Positions 1 through 10,130 of a DNA stretch of 64,000 nt are shown here, one piece after another (positions within the stretch are counted from its first letter, which is position 1; each line of letters opens with the position of its first letter). This DNA is from Dastarcus helophoroides (taxonomy: Eukaryota; Arthropoda; Insecta; Coleoptera; Bothrideridae), in assembly GCA_028583605.1 (NCBI GenBank), contig CM053327.1, positions 37,915,626 to 37,979,625 on the forward strand, given 5' to 3'. The notes beneath the pieces are model-generated. The model made no database searches. It worked only from the letters and a program-made list of their open reading frames with translations, and was not told the origin of the DNA. A program made the position numbers and the translations under genes.

Positions 1-1600
1 AAAAGTTAAGTCAACAGATTTTTTTGCCTGTATTCAACGTTTACGTTTCTAAATTTACCAAATTCGTTCTCCTTTTAAAGTTATAACATCGTGTGGCCTT
101 AAAATAATTGTCAAAATTTACTAAATTTGTTTTTCTTCTAGAGCTTTAAAATCGTGTGGCCTTAAATCCGTTGTAACAAACTTTGCCATAGAAGTTAAGC
201 CATAAAGAAGTTGTGGCCTTAAATCAATAAAAAAACTTTTCTAGTCAAGTTTGATGTTTAAGCCCTCATTTATCAAACTTGTTCTTTTAGAGGCGCTATA
301 AAGAAACAAGACTCCCAAAAAATGTTGTGGCTTTAAATCAATTGCAACAAAGTTAGCTGAAAAAGTTAAGCATTTACTTACCTAATACAAGACATTAGTC
401 CTCTTTTTGGAGCGACAAATAGTTAAACCAACAGATTTTTTTAATCTATAGTCGACGTTTACGTTTTCATATTTACCAAAGTCGTTCTCCTTCTAAAGCT
501 ATAACATCGTGTGACCTTAAATCAATTCTAGATTCATTGACGTGTTAAAATGTACTAAATTTGATTTTCTTCTAAAGCTCTAAAATCTTGTCCCCTTAAG
601 ACAGTTGCAATAACCTTCGCTGTAGAAGTTAAACCAAAAAGAATTTGTGGCTTTAAATTAATAAAAATAAACTCTTCTAGCCAAGTTTGATATTTAAGCC
701 CTCATTTATCAAAGTTGTTCTTTTAAAGGCGCTATAAAGAAAGAAGACTCCCAAAGAATGTTGTGGCTTTAAATCAATTGCAACAAAGTTTGTTGAAAAA
801 GTTCAACATTTACGTTTCTAAATACAAGAAATTAGGCCTCTTTTTGGAGCGACAAAGAGTTAAACCAACAGATTTTTTTTATCTGTAGTCGACGTTTACG
901 TTTTCACATTTACCAAATTCCTTCTTCTTCTAAAGTTAGAACATCGTGTGGCCTTAAATCAATTCTAGATTAATTGACGTGTTAAAATTTACTAAATTTG
1001 ATTTTCTTCTAGAGCTCTAAAATCTTGTGGCCTTAAGACAGTTGCAATAACCTTCGATGTAGAAGTTTAGCCAAAAAGAATTTGTGGCCTTAAATTAATA
1101 AAAATAAATTGTTCTAGCCAAGTTTGATATTTAAGCCCTCATTTATTAAACTTGCTCCTTTATAGACGCTATAAAGAAAGAAGGACTCCCAAAGAATGTT
1201 GTGACTTTAAATCAATTGCAACAAAGTTCGTTGAAAAAGTTCAGCATCTACGTTTCTAAATATAAGAAATTAGGCCTCTTTTTGGAGCGACAAAGAGTTA
1301 AACCAACTGATTATTTTTATCTATAATTGACGTTTACGTTTCCACATTTACCAAATTCGTTCTTCTTCTAAAGCTAGAACATCGTGTGGCCTTAAATCAA
1401 TTCTAGATTCATTGATGTGTCAAAATTTACTAAATTTAACTTTCTTCTAGACATCTAAAATCTTGTGGTCTTAAATCAATCGCAATTGCACTGTAGAAGT
1501 TAAACAATAGAAAAGTTGTGGCCTTAAATGAATAAAAAAAACTTTTTTATCCGAATTTAATGGTTAAGCCTTTTTTTATCAAATGCTATAAAGAAAGAAG
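1..1600. repeat. Satellite array, ~436 bp period (GTGGCCTTAAA family)
   Basis: The same ordered set of phrases returns every 418-437 bp: the phrase beginning gttaaaccaacagatttt is at about 5, 423, 859 and 1296, and gtggctttaaatcaattgc at about 324, 763 and 1200. That gives about 3.7 copies, and the array runs off the left edge. Each unit holds several shorter segments starting with a variant of GTGGCCTTAAAT, so the ~436 bp unit is itself a higher-order repeat. No coding potential is seen. Confidence 0.9.
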
Positions 1601-2574
1601 ACTTCCAAAGAATGACTTAATATCTTTTATATAGATTCCCTCTTAAAGGGTTCAAATTCTGTTTTTTGTGACCCTAAGCCAACTGCAAAGGATTTTCGAA
1701 GAAAAGATTAACATTTAAGCGCTTAAATCTGCCAAATTACTATATTAAAGCTTTCTTCATAAAAACTTATAATAATTCAATTAGCCTCAAAATTTGCCAC
1801 ACTGAGACTCCTTAAGAGGACTAAACGTAGTGTTGGTGGCCTTAAATTAGATGTGAGGAATTTTCCTAAAGAATTTGAACGTTTATATACTAAAGGAAAG
1901 TTTTGTTGTAGAGATTCAGTTGAGCCTTAAAATTTGCCACACTGAGACTCCTTAAGAGGACTAAACCGCAGTTTGGTGGCCCTTAAATTAGATGGGACGA
2001 ATTTTTCTAAAGAATTTGAACGTTTAACGTACTAAAGCAAATATTTGTTATAGAGATTCGGTGTATAACCTTGTGGTCATTAAAGTGTATTTCTCAGAGT
2101 GTCGTCATAGCATATGGCCTTTAGCAGGTGGCCATATGGTCTAAAATAATTAAAGAAAAAATATTAAAAGACCTCAACATGTGCTATGTAGATTTTTCTT
2201 TAATAGTTTAAATTATACTTCTTGTGGCCTTAACCCAACTGTGAAGAATATCTCTGGAGAATCTTAATATTTAAACGTTTAAACCTCCGAATTCATTCTT
2301 TGTAGCTTTCCAAAAATCTCCCTAAAGAATTCAATATTTAGGCCTCAAAATTTGCTCCCATTAGACTTTTTGAAATGATTAATTTGCAGTTGTGGTGGCC
2401 TTAAATCAGATGCGATGGATTGTTTTAAAGAATTTCAACGTTTATAACGTATCAAATGAAAGATTATTTTGGAACCTTTTGCTGCTTTAATGTGTAGATT
2501 TCGGTGTGTCTTGATAGTGTAGGACATTTAGCCAGCGGCTTTACTGCCCCATAATAATCAGGAAGTAAACTTTT
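1601..2574. repeat. Diverged GTGGCCTTAAA-family repeats
   Basis: The units here are more diverged. Two copies of a ~140 bp subunit containing ccacactgagactccttaag lie at about 1795 and 1930. A related subunit at 2341-2574 is repeated almost intact at 3545-3764, on the other side of the CCTT tract. No gene is seen. Confidence 0.8.
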
Positions 2575-3537
2575 CCTTCTTCCTTGCTTAATTTTTTCTT
2601 TCTTTCTGTCTTTTTTCCTTTCCTTCCTTTTATTTTTGTTTTTTATATTCTTCTTTTGATCATTTCCCTTTTTTTCATTCTTCCTTTCTCCCTCCGTTTC
2701 TTCCTTTTTCCCTTAGTTTCTTCTTTTCTTCCTTCGTTTCTTCTTTCCTTCCTTCTTTCCTTCCTTCCTTTCTTTCTTATTTCCTCCCCCTTCCTTTCTC
2801 CCTTCCTCCCTTCCTTCCTTCCTTCCTTCCTTCCTTCCTTCCTTCCTTCCTTCCTTCCTTCCTTCCTTCCTTCCTTCCTTCCTTCCTTCCTTCCTTCCTT
2901 CCTTCCTTCCTTCCTTCCTTCCTTCCTTCCTTCCTTCCTTCCTTCCTTCCTTCCTTCCTTCCTTCCTTCCTTCCTTCCTTCCTTCCTTCCTTCCTTCCTT
3001 CCTTCCTTCCTTCCTTCCTTCCTTCCTTCCTTCCTTCCTTCCTTCCTTCCTTCCTTCCTTCCTTCCTTCCTTCCTTCCTTCCTTCCTTCCTTCCTTCCTT
3101 CCTTCCTTCCTTCCTTCCTTCCTTCCTTCCTTCCTTCCTTCCTTCCTTCCTTCCTTCCTTCCTTCCTTCCTTCCTTCCTTCCTTCCTTCCTTCCTTCCTT
3201 CCTTCCTTCCTTCCTTCCTTCCTTCCTTCCTTCCTTCCTTCCTTCCTTCCTTCCTTCCTTCCTTCCTTCCTTCCTTCCTTCCTTCCTTCCTTCCTTCCTT
3301 CCTTCCTTCCTTCCTTCCTTCCTTCCTTCCTTCCTTCCTTCCTTCCTTCCTTCCTTCCTTCCTTCCTTCCTTCCTTCCTTCCTTCCTTCCTTCCTTCCTT
3401 CCTTCCTTCCTTCCTTCCTTCCTTCCTTCCTTCCTTCCTTCCTTCCTTCCTTCCTTCCTTCCTTCCTTCCTTCCTTCCTTCCTTCCTTCCTTCCTTCCTT
3501 CCTTCCTTCCTTCCTTCCTTCCTTCCTTTCTTCCTTA
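2575..3537. repeat. CCTT tetranucleotide microsatellite
   Basis: A polypyrimidine stretch starts with degenerate CTT-rich sequence (about 2575-2808) and becomes an uninterrupted CCTT repeat from 2809 to 3528. That is 720 bp or 180 units with no visible substitution. The ORFs of more than 250 codons that cross it on both strands (Leu/Pro/Ser repeats on plus, Glu/Gly/Arg/Lys repeats on minus) are products of the repeat, not genes. Array length in an assembly may not equal length in the animal. Confidence 0.98.
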
Positions 3538-4436
3538 GGGCCTGCAGGCCCAAAAATTAGCTCCCATGAGACTTCTTGAGATGATTAATTTGCAGTTGTG
3601 GTGGCCTTAAATCGGATGCGATGGATTAAAGAATTTCAACGTTTATAACGTATCAAATGAAGATTATTTGCTGCTTTAATGTGTGGATTTCGGTATGTCT
3701 TGATAGTGTAGGGCATTTAGCGAGCGGCTTTACTGCCCCAAAATAATCAGGAAGGAAACTTTTTGAAAAATACCTCAAGATTGGTGCTTCGATTTTTCTT
3801 TAATAGTTTAAATTCTACTTTTTGTAGGCCTTAACCCAATTATAAAGAATTTTGCTAGAGAATCTCAAAATTTGGCTGAGTAAAACACCGAATTTATGAT
3901 TTAGAGCTTCCCAAAGATATTCCTAAAGAATTTAATTATTTAGGACTCAAAATTTCCCCCTTTGAGACTTCTTGAGAAGATTAAATTGTATTTGTGGTGG
4001 CATTACGTTAGTTGTAAGAGGTTTACTTAAAGAACTTTAACACTTTTTAATAGACTAACCAAAAATTGATAACCTATTTAGGTCGGTTTGCAAACTCAAA
4101 CGTTGAGTTTTCTAAAAAAAAATATCGTAACTTTGTAAGGCCACAAAAATTATATAATTGAATCTTTTCCTCAAATTTTAATTTCAAATTATTCGGGGAG
4201 ATTTCTTTGTAAATGTTTTATAATTCATACCTGGCGATATATTTAAGGCCACAGTTTTGTTCCACATTGACCCATATAACGAGTGTGGCCTTAATTAAAT
4301 TGCTAATAAGAGGCCACAAGCCAATTGTGAAAAAATCTCGGTACTTGCAATTCAATATTTATTTTGGCGCCACAATTTGCTCCACCAAGATATCTTGCCA
4401 AGATATAAGGCCACAAGGAACGTCTTGTGACAAAAT
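3538..4436. repeat. GTGGCCTTAAA-family repeats, right of the microsatellite
   Basis: The segment at 3545-3764 matches 2341-2574, and about 3790-3880 matches about 2190-2270. Further diverged units with GTGGCATTA or GTGTGGCCTTAA follow to about 4430. The block opens with a 14 bp GC palindrome at 3538-3551. The short ORF at 4213-4440 lies within repeat units and is not credible as a gene. Confidence 0.8.
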
Positions 4437-4542
4437 TTGAAATACAGAACTTGTCCCCTGAAACCAAGAAAGATTAAAAAACACATCAAAGGTTGTGTTT
4501 TTTAATCTTTCTTGGTTTCAGGGGACAAGTTCTGTATTTCAA
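4437..4542. repeat. Perfect 49 bp inverted repeat with 8 nt spacer
   Basis: Left arm 4437-4485 and right arm 4494-4542 are exact reverse complements over 49 bp, separated by tcaaaggt. The arms carry the core ccaagaaagattaaaaaaca. The structure would form a long hairpin in single-stranded DNA or RNA. The sequence of the right arm occurs alone, at 48 of 51 positions, at 33754-33804 and 40636-40686. It could be the remnant of a foldback element or a local inverted duplication of a dispersed motif. Confidence 0.95.
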
Positions 4543-4777
4543 TTATTGAAGATAAACAAGGACCAGTCCGTTCCATCAAACGTCTTGTGACCTTAAAACC
4601 ACTAAGTAGTTCTTTGAAACAAATTAAGGCCACTCGTGTGGCCTTAAATCAATCGTTAAACAACTTAATTCACTCACAGCGATAATTTAACAGTTTACGT
4701 TTAGTTTACTAAGTTAGGCCCTTTTTTAAAACCTAATTTGTACCAAATGCGATATTTAGGCCCACAAGCAAGTTCTT
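4543..4777. repeat. Last GTGGCCTTAAA-family units
   Basis: Two or three short units containing CTTGTGACCTTAAA, CGTGTGGCCTTAAATC and TTAGGCCC continue the left satellite up to the start of unique sequence near 4780. Confidence 0.65.
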
Positions 4778-5110
4778 ATGGTGAATCTTTATAATTTTTT
4801 AAGTTTTCCGATGCGTAGATCGAAGCGATTGCTGAAGCCGCGGGGTGGTTTTGGAGCTTTTTCCTGCACGGTATGGGTTCTTGTTGGGCGAGCGGTCACC
4901 CGCCGCGGTTCGATCGTTCGACCTTTTAAAACGAAAACACTCCACTTTGAAGGCAATTCATTTGAGTGAGTACACGATGACAATGGGGGCGATCGAAAAG
5001 GTAGTAAAACGTCGGAAATGGACCTGGATACCGCGTTAGATAAATTTGATTGTTTCCTTTCGGTTAATAAAAGGAATCGATGACAATAAAATCGCACCGA
5101 GTGCAATAAA
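4778..5110. other. Unique GC-richer island, no supported gene
   Basis: This stretch is clearly less AT-rich than its surroundings and not repetitive. Overlapping short ORFs exist on both strands (105 codons on minus, 63 and 64 on plus), but none resembles a known domain and none is favoured. A GTGAGT donor-like site near 4967 leaves open a non-coding first exon on plus; a conserved regulatory element is equally possible. Confidence 0.4.
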
Positions 5111-5805
5111 TATTGCAGACTAACATCGGTGTGTCGTAAAAGTTATGGCTTTGTTAAGGGAAGTCAAACCTGCGGTGGTGGTTCGGTGTTTTCCTTTTTA
5201 TTGCGTTTTATTAATATTGTATTGCCACCGTTGAATATCACTTTTGTCAACATCAATAAATGGGACGTTAAATTCTGCTTTGCCATAAAAAGACAGATTC
5301 ATTAGCACGACCGTAAAAGTTTTAATGCTCCATTTTACCTCTTGGTGATTCACAAAAAAAAGAAAGGAAAATCGATGTCCATTTTGAATATATTTTTTTT
5401 ATCTTAAAGATGATTTTTTATATAACACTTCTGTGGTGACAAAATATTTGTAATTCATTCTAATCAATAATATAATCAATCTTATTTTCTAGTAGATGCA
5501 TGAGTCGTTTAAGGAACCTATTTGCCAAATTTCAGGTTCGTAAGTTTAATGGTTGGTTTAATATTAAGGAATTTTTTACGTAAACTTCGAACTTTTTCGA
5601 AATTTCAATCATCTTCACAAAATTCTGCAACATTTTTTTTTAAATTCGAAATTAAGATTCCAGAAAATAGTTTAAAATTTAACCAAAGAAAAGTTGAGTG
5701 ATTTAGAAAAAAATCAAATTTTGAGTCAGTCATAGCTTTGAACAAACCAATAAATAATAATTTCTCAAAATTACAACATTAGTGTCGACTTTGTATACAT
5801 TTTGA
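5111..5805. other. AT-rich unique DNA, no feature seen
   Basis: Low-complexity AT-rich sequence without a long ORF, internal repeat or RNA gene that I can recognise. Confidence 0.6.
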
Positions 5806-5837
5806 ATGTTGGAGGAGTAGTAGAGTTGAAAATATAT

Positions 5838-5907
5838 GATCAGCGACTGGGAGTCGAACCCAGGACCGTCACGTTACCGCCCAGACTCCTTAATCACGGA
5901 GCCATCG
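5838..5907 (-). other. tRNA-like head, copy 1
   Basis: B box on minus at 5850-5860. It has an extra base relative to the other copies (ccttaatc against cctaacc) and a ccgccc variant, so it is the most diverged head. There is no intact acceptor stem, and it is not called as a tRNA gene. Confidence 0.75.
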
Positions 5908-6122
5908 CCACCACTCCTCTCAAACTCTACTCATTCACTTCACATAACGTACTCTCGATATCTGCTCTCTGCTACAGCTCGGCCATTCCTGAAAATTCAG
6001 CCGTCCTCGGCTGTCGACCATAATCCGACACCTCGGTAAACATAATACATAATCATAAATGCTGTGCTGTCAGGTGGATCCCTAATCTCACCTCTGAAGC
6101 TGTAGTAGAGGTAAAAATATGC

Positions 6123-6191
6123 GATCAGCGACTGGGAGTCGAACCCAGGACCGTCACGTTACAGCCCAGACTCCTAACCACGGAGCCATCG
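6123..6191 (-). other. tRNA-like head, copy 2
   Basis: B box on minus at 6135-6145 with an intact T arm. An A-box-like TGGCTCCGTGG lies at the upstream (higher-coordinate) end. It is not a functional tRNA because no matching acceptor stem is visible. Confidence 0.8.
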
Positions 6192-6406
6192 GCATCACTA
6201 CTCTCAAACTCTACTCATTCACTTCACATAACGTACTCTCGATATCTGCTCTCTGCTGCAGCTCGGCCATTCTTGAAAATACAGCCGTCCTCGGCTGTCC
6301 ACCATAATCCGACACCTCGGTAAACATAATACATAATCATAAATGCTGTGCTGTCAGGTGGATCCCTAATCTCACCTCTGAAGCTGTAGTAGAGTTAAAA
6401 ATATGC

Positions 6407-6475
6407 GATCAGCGACTGGGAGTCGAACCCAGGACCGTCACGTTACAGCCTAGACTCCTAACCACGGAGCCATCG
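6407..6475 (-). other. tRNA-like head, copy 3
   Basis: B box on minus at 6419-6429, nearly identical to copy 2. The unit that it belongs to is truncated at 6546, where the sequence changes abruptly to AT-rich unique DNA. Confidence 0.8.
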
Positions 6476-6546
6476 CCACTACGACTCTCAAACTCTACTC
6501 ATTCACTTCACATAACGTACTCTCGACATCTGCTGTCTGCTACAGA

Positions 6547-7302
6547 GCAAAAAGTTGAATATTCATACTTTTACCAAAATTTTCAGTTTAAACGTATAAA
6601 ACTACCAATTATTCTATTTCATGAAGAAACTCTAAAAAAAGTCGTTTGGAAATTATGGCAAAATGACAAACTGAAGACATATTCTCTAAGAAAAAGTATA
6701 GATTCCAAGTTATCGTTAAAACTTTGAAAAAGACCCAACTTAGATTAAGAGTTTCGAGTAAATGTTAATTTGGAAGGCAGTAATGTAAAATTTTCGAAAA
6801 TTTCGACGAAATGGTTGAAGGTTTTAGGCGAAATTTTCTCAATATTTAATTCAGAGCATACAACTCTGATACTGATTCATCACAAGTAAAATTTAATTCA
6901 CATTTTCACCCACTTATGGGTTGAATTTCAAAAAGCGTTTTTTAGTGGATGGAAACGTTCGTATAAGGAACCTATTGCCAAGGTTTGTTAGTTTAATAGT
7001 TTTGGAAGATTTTGTGATCACTGACTTTAAATATATAGATTACAATGTTTCCTCAAGGTCGTAGTGAGTTACTGTGTTAATTATCCTAATAATGAATAAA
7101 AAGTTGAATTAGTGGACTTAGCTGAAGGCTAGAAATTGAATCAAGCTCTTGTTCATAATCTCAAAGCTTTCAGTTTAAAATTCCATTATCCTCGTAATTG
7201 TTGCTTTTCCGCTTCCGTCACGTGCTGTGATTTCGCCCCGACGACCGGTACTTACAGTGCACTAAACTCGAGTATTTAATTCAATCGGGTGTTTTTTTAT
7301 AG
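6547..7302. other. Unique DNA upstream of a candidate exon
   Basis: AT-rich to about 7190, then noticeably GC-richer with a CACGTG E-box near 7220. No ORF of interest. A pyrimidine tract followed by ATAG ends at 7302 and could be a splice acceptor. Confidence 0.5.
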
Positions 7303-7444
7303 TCCTCCGTTTGAAGAGCATGTGGAGCAGAAGAGGAAATTGCGTTAGATTTTCATTATCAATCGTGTTTAGTCTTCAGGCTGCGAAAGCTGTTGAGCTG
7401 TTCACGCCTATGACCAGGGCAATGCTAACGACATTAGCCTCTAG
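7303..7444 (+). CDS. Candidate exon encoding a signal-peptide-like N terminus
   Basis: This is a predicted exon, not a recognised gene. An ATG at 7320 opens a frame of 41 codons plus two bases that runs without a stop into a consensus donor, AG|GTGAGT, at 7444/7445. A pyrimidine-rich acceptor-like site (TTTTTTTATAG) ends at 7302. The predicted protein starts with MWSRRG, continues with a hydrophobic stretch (about residues 11-19, FSLSIVFSL) and a small-residue segment (QAAKA) that could be a signal-peptidase site, then VELFTPMTRAML. That pattern fits a secreted or membrane protein. The island is non-repetitive and GC-richer than its surroundings. The exon would end in phase 2; no partner exon can be recognised in the window. 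It is not phase-compatible evidence for joining to the 13.2 kb exon, which carries its own start. It may also be a chance ORF in a conserved non-coding island. Confidence 0.35.
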
Positions 7445-7865
7445 GTGAGTGAGTAACCGATAAAGAGTGGGGCGAATATCCTTATTTTCTCAATAGAACC
7501 GAACGCGATCCTTCTCAATCTCAATGTTGTCGCAACGTCGGTTTTTCTGCGTTGGTTCGCATTATCGTTTCCGACGCCTTATCGGGGCATGCAACTAATT
7601 AACTGGTTAATCTGTGATAAGTGCTCGGTGCTCGTGTGGAGTGGTGCTGATTTATTACACCTCGATTTAGTTTAGTTTTTTTTTTGGGGGTGAGAATTCA
7701 ACTCTTTATGGTACCTTGCTATTATAAAGCCAATGATTCTCTTTAACGAAAATCAATTTTTTTGAAATTTCCAAAAATGAGTGTTTGATGTGGATGACGA
7801 AATCCAATCGCATGGTCTTAAAAAGTTAAAAAAAATACGTTTCCATTTACAATTCGTTTGGAAAC
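7445..7865. other. Unique DNA after the candidate exon
   Basis: GC-richer and unique to about 7665, then AT-rich. No ORF of note. If the 7.3 kb exon is real, this is the start of its intron. Confidence 0.45.
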
Positions 7866-7950
7866 TTAACAGAAAAATGTTTTTTTTTAACAGAAAAATG
7901 TTTTTTTTAGCAGAAAAGGTTTTTTTTAACAGAAAAATGTTTTTTTAGTT
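7866..7950. repeat. Short minisatellite, ~21 bp x 4
   Basis: Four consecutive units of the form aacagaaaaatgttttttt with small variations (one has agcagaaaagg). Confidence 0.9.
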
Positions 7951-8284
7951 ATGTAAGAAGTTTTTTGATCAAGAATTTCCTCATATATTTGAATTTTTTT
8001 AACTGTTTTTTAAAAATTAAAGTCATAAGACTCAGTCTACTTAAACCCATATAATCATATAATTTGAACTCAAACGAATCTGGTAAAATTCATCCGCATC
8101 GTAATCAATTTCTATTACCGATCAAATGACAACTTGTATCGATTCAATCAGCTATTTCGCATTTTAGTAACGTCAGAAAGTTGGCGATGTTCGAAGAGTT
8201 GTATGTTCACGTATAAAGAGTGACGATTTTTTAACCCTCATATTTCTTTATGCAATTCAATTCCATTTGATTTGATTCAATTCC
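7951..8284. other. AT-rich unique DNA
   Basis: No gene or repeat recognised. The right end drifts into ttcaattcc variants that lead into the next minisatellite. Confidence 0.5.
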
Positions 8285-8412
8285 ATTCGAATTCGATTCG
8301 ACTAATTCGAATTCGATTCGACTAATTCGAATTCGATTCGACTAATTCGAATTCGATTCGACTAATTCGAATTCGATTCGACTAATTCGAATTCGATTCG
8401 ACTAATTCGATT
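8285..8412. repeat. 20 bp minisatellite, ~6.3 copies
   Basis: The unit attcgaattcgattcgacta is repeated head to tail with no visible change. Each unit contains the self-complementary core attcgaat overlapping gaattc, so the array can form short hairpins. Degenerate relatives (gattcaattccattcg) flank it on both sides. Confidence 0.95.
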
Positions 8413-8760
8413 CAGTGTGATTTAACATGGTTTGATCTGATTCCATAGTTTTGGTTCAACTCCGTTCGATTTAGTTCGATTCCAATTAATTTATGAATGT
8501 GCAAGGCACCGCTAGATAATGCGACAGCTGCGGCATAACTGTGTATCACACTAGCATCACTTCTGCTCGGAAATCGACCAATTGTATCTATAAAGAACGA
8601 AATTGTTTTCCACATAATTAATTGGTATTTATTTGTATGCACATTCTTAACTCTCACCTTGAAGATTGAAAAAAGGCGTAGGAGGATGAACATTTCGAAA
8701 TTTTAAAAATTTCGACTTTTATCGACTATTTTAGCTTTTTCTAAATTTCGAATTTTCTCG
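8413..8760. other. Mostly unique DNA
   Basis: Holds a 93-codon minus-strand ORF (8412-8693) with no recognisable domain, an asparagine-rich end and repeat-derived sequence. I do not call it a gene. Confidence 0.4.
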
Positions 8761-10130
8761 TAACTTCAACTTCTGAACATGAATTTTTATTGTTGGATTA
8801 TAAAATTTTTTTAGGAATGCGCCCTTTTGGAAAATTTAAACTTCAAAAAGCAGGTTTTTGATACAACTTTTTCTTTCAATATTTAGATATTTTTTAAATT
8901 TCTATTTATTTAAAAAGGTCGACTTTTTGGAAGTGCCAATATTTTGATTTCTTCTCAAATTGGTAATTTATTTTTGAAATTTTCGGCCACTTAATAAATA
9001 AAGTTTCGGCGACTTGTCTTGAGAATTTCGTCCATTTGTTGCTTTCAACTTTTTTTTTCAAAATTTTCACTTCGATTAAAGACAATTTTCGAAATTTTTC
9101 ATTTCCATTTTCTTCAAGATTTCGAGCTTATTTTGAAAATATTGACATTTTAAAATTCCAACATATTTCAAACGTTCTATCGTTTTCAATATTTTGAATT
9201 CTTTTCGAAATTTTGACTTAATCTAATCTCAAAATTTTTAATATTTCAAAATTCCCTTTTTTTTCAAAATTTTACTATTTATGAAACTTACGAGCTTCGA
9301 TTTTTTCTCGAAATATTTATTTTATTGTAAATTTTGATTTAAAAAAAATTGCTCCTCTGAAAATTTCGACTTTTTTTAAAATTTCGTTGCTCTTTTCAAT
9401 TTTGGTTTTTTTTAAATTCCACATTGTTTTGTAAATTTTCACTTTTTGTAAATTAAATTTTTTTTTGAATTTTCTGGTAACTTCAACTTCTGAACATGAA
9501 TTTTTATTGTTGAATTATGAATTTTTTTTAGGAATGCGCCCTTTTGGAAAATTTAAACTTCAAAAAGCAGATTTTTGATACAACTTTTTCTTTCAATATT
9601 TGGATATTTTTTAAATTTCTATTTATTTAAAAAGGTCGACTTTTTGGAAGTTGACAAAATTTCGATTTTTTCTCAAATTGGTAATTTATTTTTGAAATTT
9701 TCGGCCACTTAATAAATAAAGTTTCGGCGACTTGTCTTGAGAATTTCGACCATTTGTTGCTTTCAACTTTTTTTTTCAAAATTTTCACTTCTATTAAAGA
9801 CAATTTTCGATATTTTTCATTTCCATTTTCTTCAAGATTTCGAGCTTATTTGAAAATATTGACATTGTAAAATTCCAACTTATTTCAAACTTTCTATTGT
9901 TTTCAATATTTTGACTCTCTTTTCGAAATGTTGACTTAATCTAATCTCAAAATTTTTAATATTTCAAAATTCTCTTTTTTTTCAAAATTTTACTATTTAT
10001 GAAACTTACGAGCTTCGATTTTTTCTTGAAATATTTATTTTGTTGTAAATTCTGATTTAAAAAAAAACCTGCTTCCCTGAAAATTTCGACTTTTTTTTTT
10101 AAATTTCGTTGCTCTTTCCAATTTTTGGTG
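8761..10130. repeat. Direct tandem duplication, ~717 bp period, T-rich
   Basis: The segment beginning taacttcaacttctgaacat occurs at 8761 and again at 9478, and the two copies stay collinear for about 650 bp (8761-9410 and 9478-10130) with scattered substitutions and small indels. The whole block is made of AAATTTTCGACTTTTT-like text and has no coding potential. Confidence 0.88.

Larger units (their letters stand above)
5806..6546 (-). mobile_element. Tandem array of a tRNA-derived SINE-like unit (~285 bp, ~2.6 copies)
   Basis: The unit is repeated with starts of the tRNA-like part at 5838, 6123 and 6407 (periods 285 and 284), and copy 3 is cut off at about 6546. Read on the minus strand each unit has a tRNA-like head with a perfect RNA polymerase III B box, GGTTCGACTCC, inside an intact T arm (CTGGG stem, TTCGACT loop, CCCAG stem), and an A-box-like TGGCTCCGTGG about 45 nt upstream. 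The rest of the unit (about 215 bp) is unrelated to tRNA. Copies differ at only a few positions. A head-to-tail array is unusual for SINEs, so this may be a SINE turned satellite. The ORFs here that read GVEPRTVT or similar are shadows of the tRNA-like part. Confidence 0.85.

Noticed and set aside
2584..3579. 331-codon plus ORF and 258-codon minus ORF
   Set aside because: Both are translations of the CCTT array (repeating Leu-Pro-Ser-Phe or Arg-Lys-Glu-Gly patterns).
5802..6307. Overlapping ORFs containing GVEPRTVT or WESNPGP-like text
   Set aside because: They are readings of the tRNA-like SINE head and repeat exactly with the ~285 bp unit.
5838..6475. Three possible tRNA genes
   Set aside because: The T arm and B box are intact, but I could not find a paired acceptor stem or a convincing anticodon arm, and the heads are part of a tandem repeated unit.
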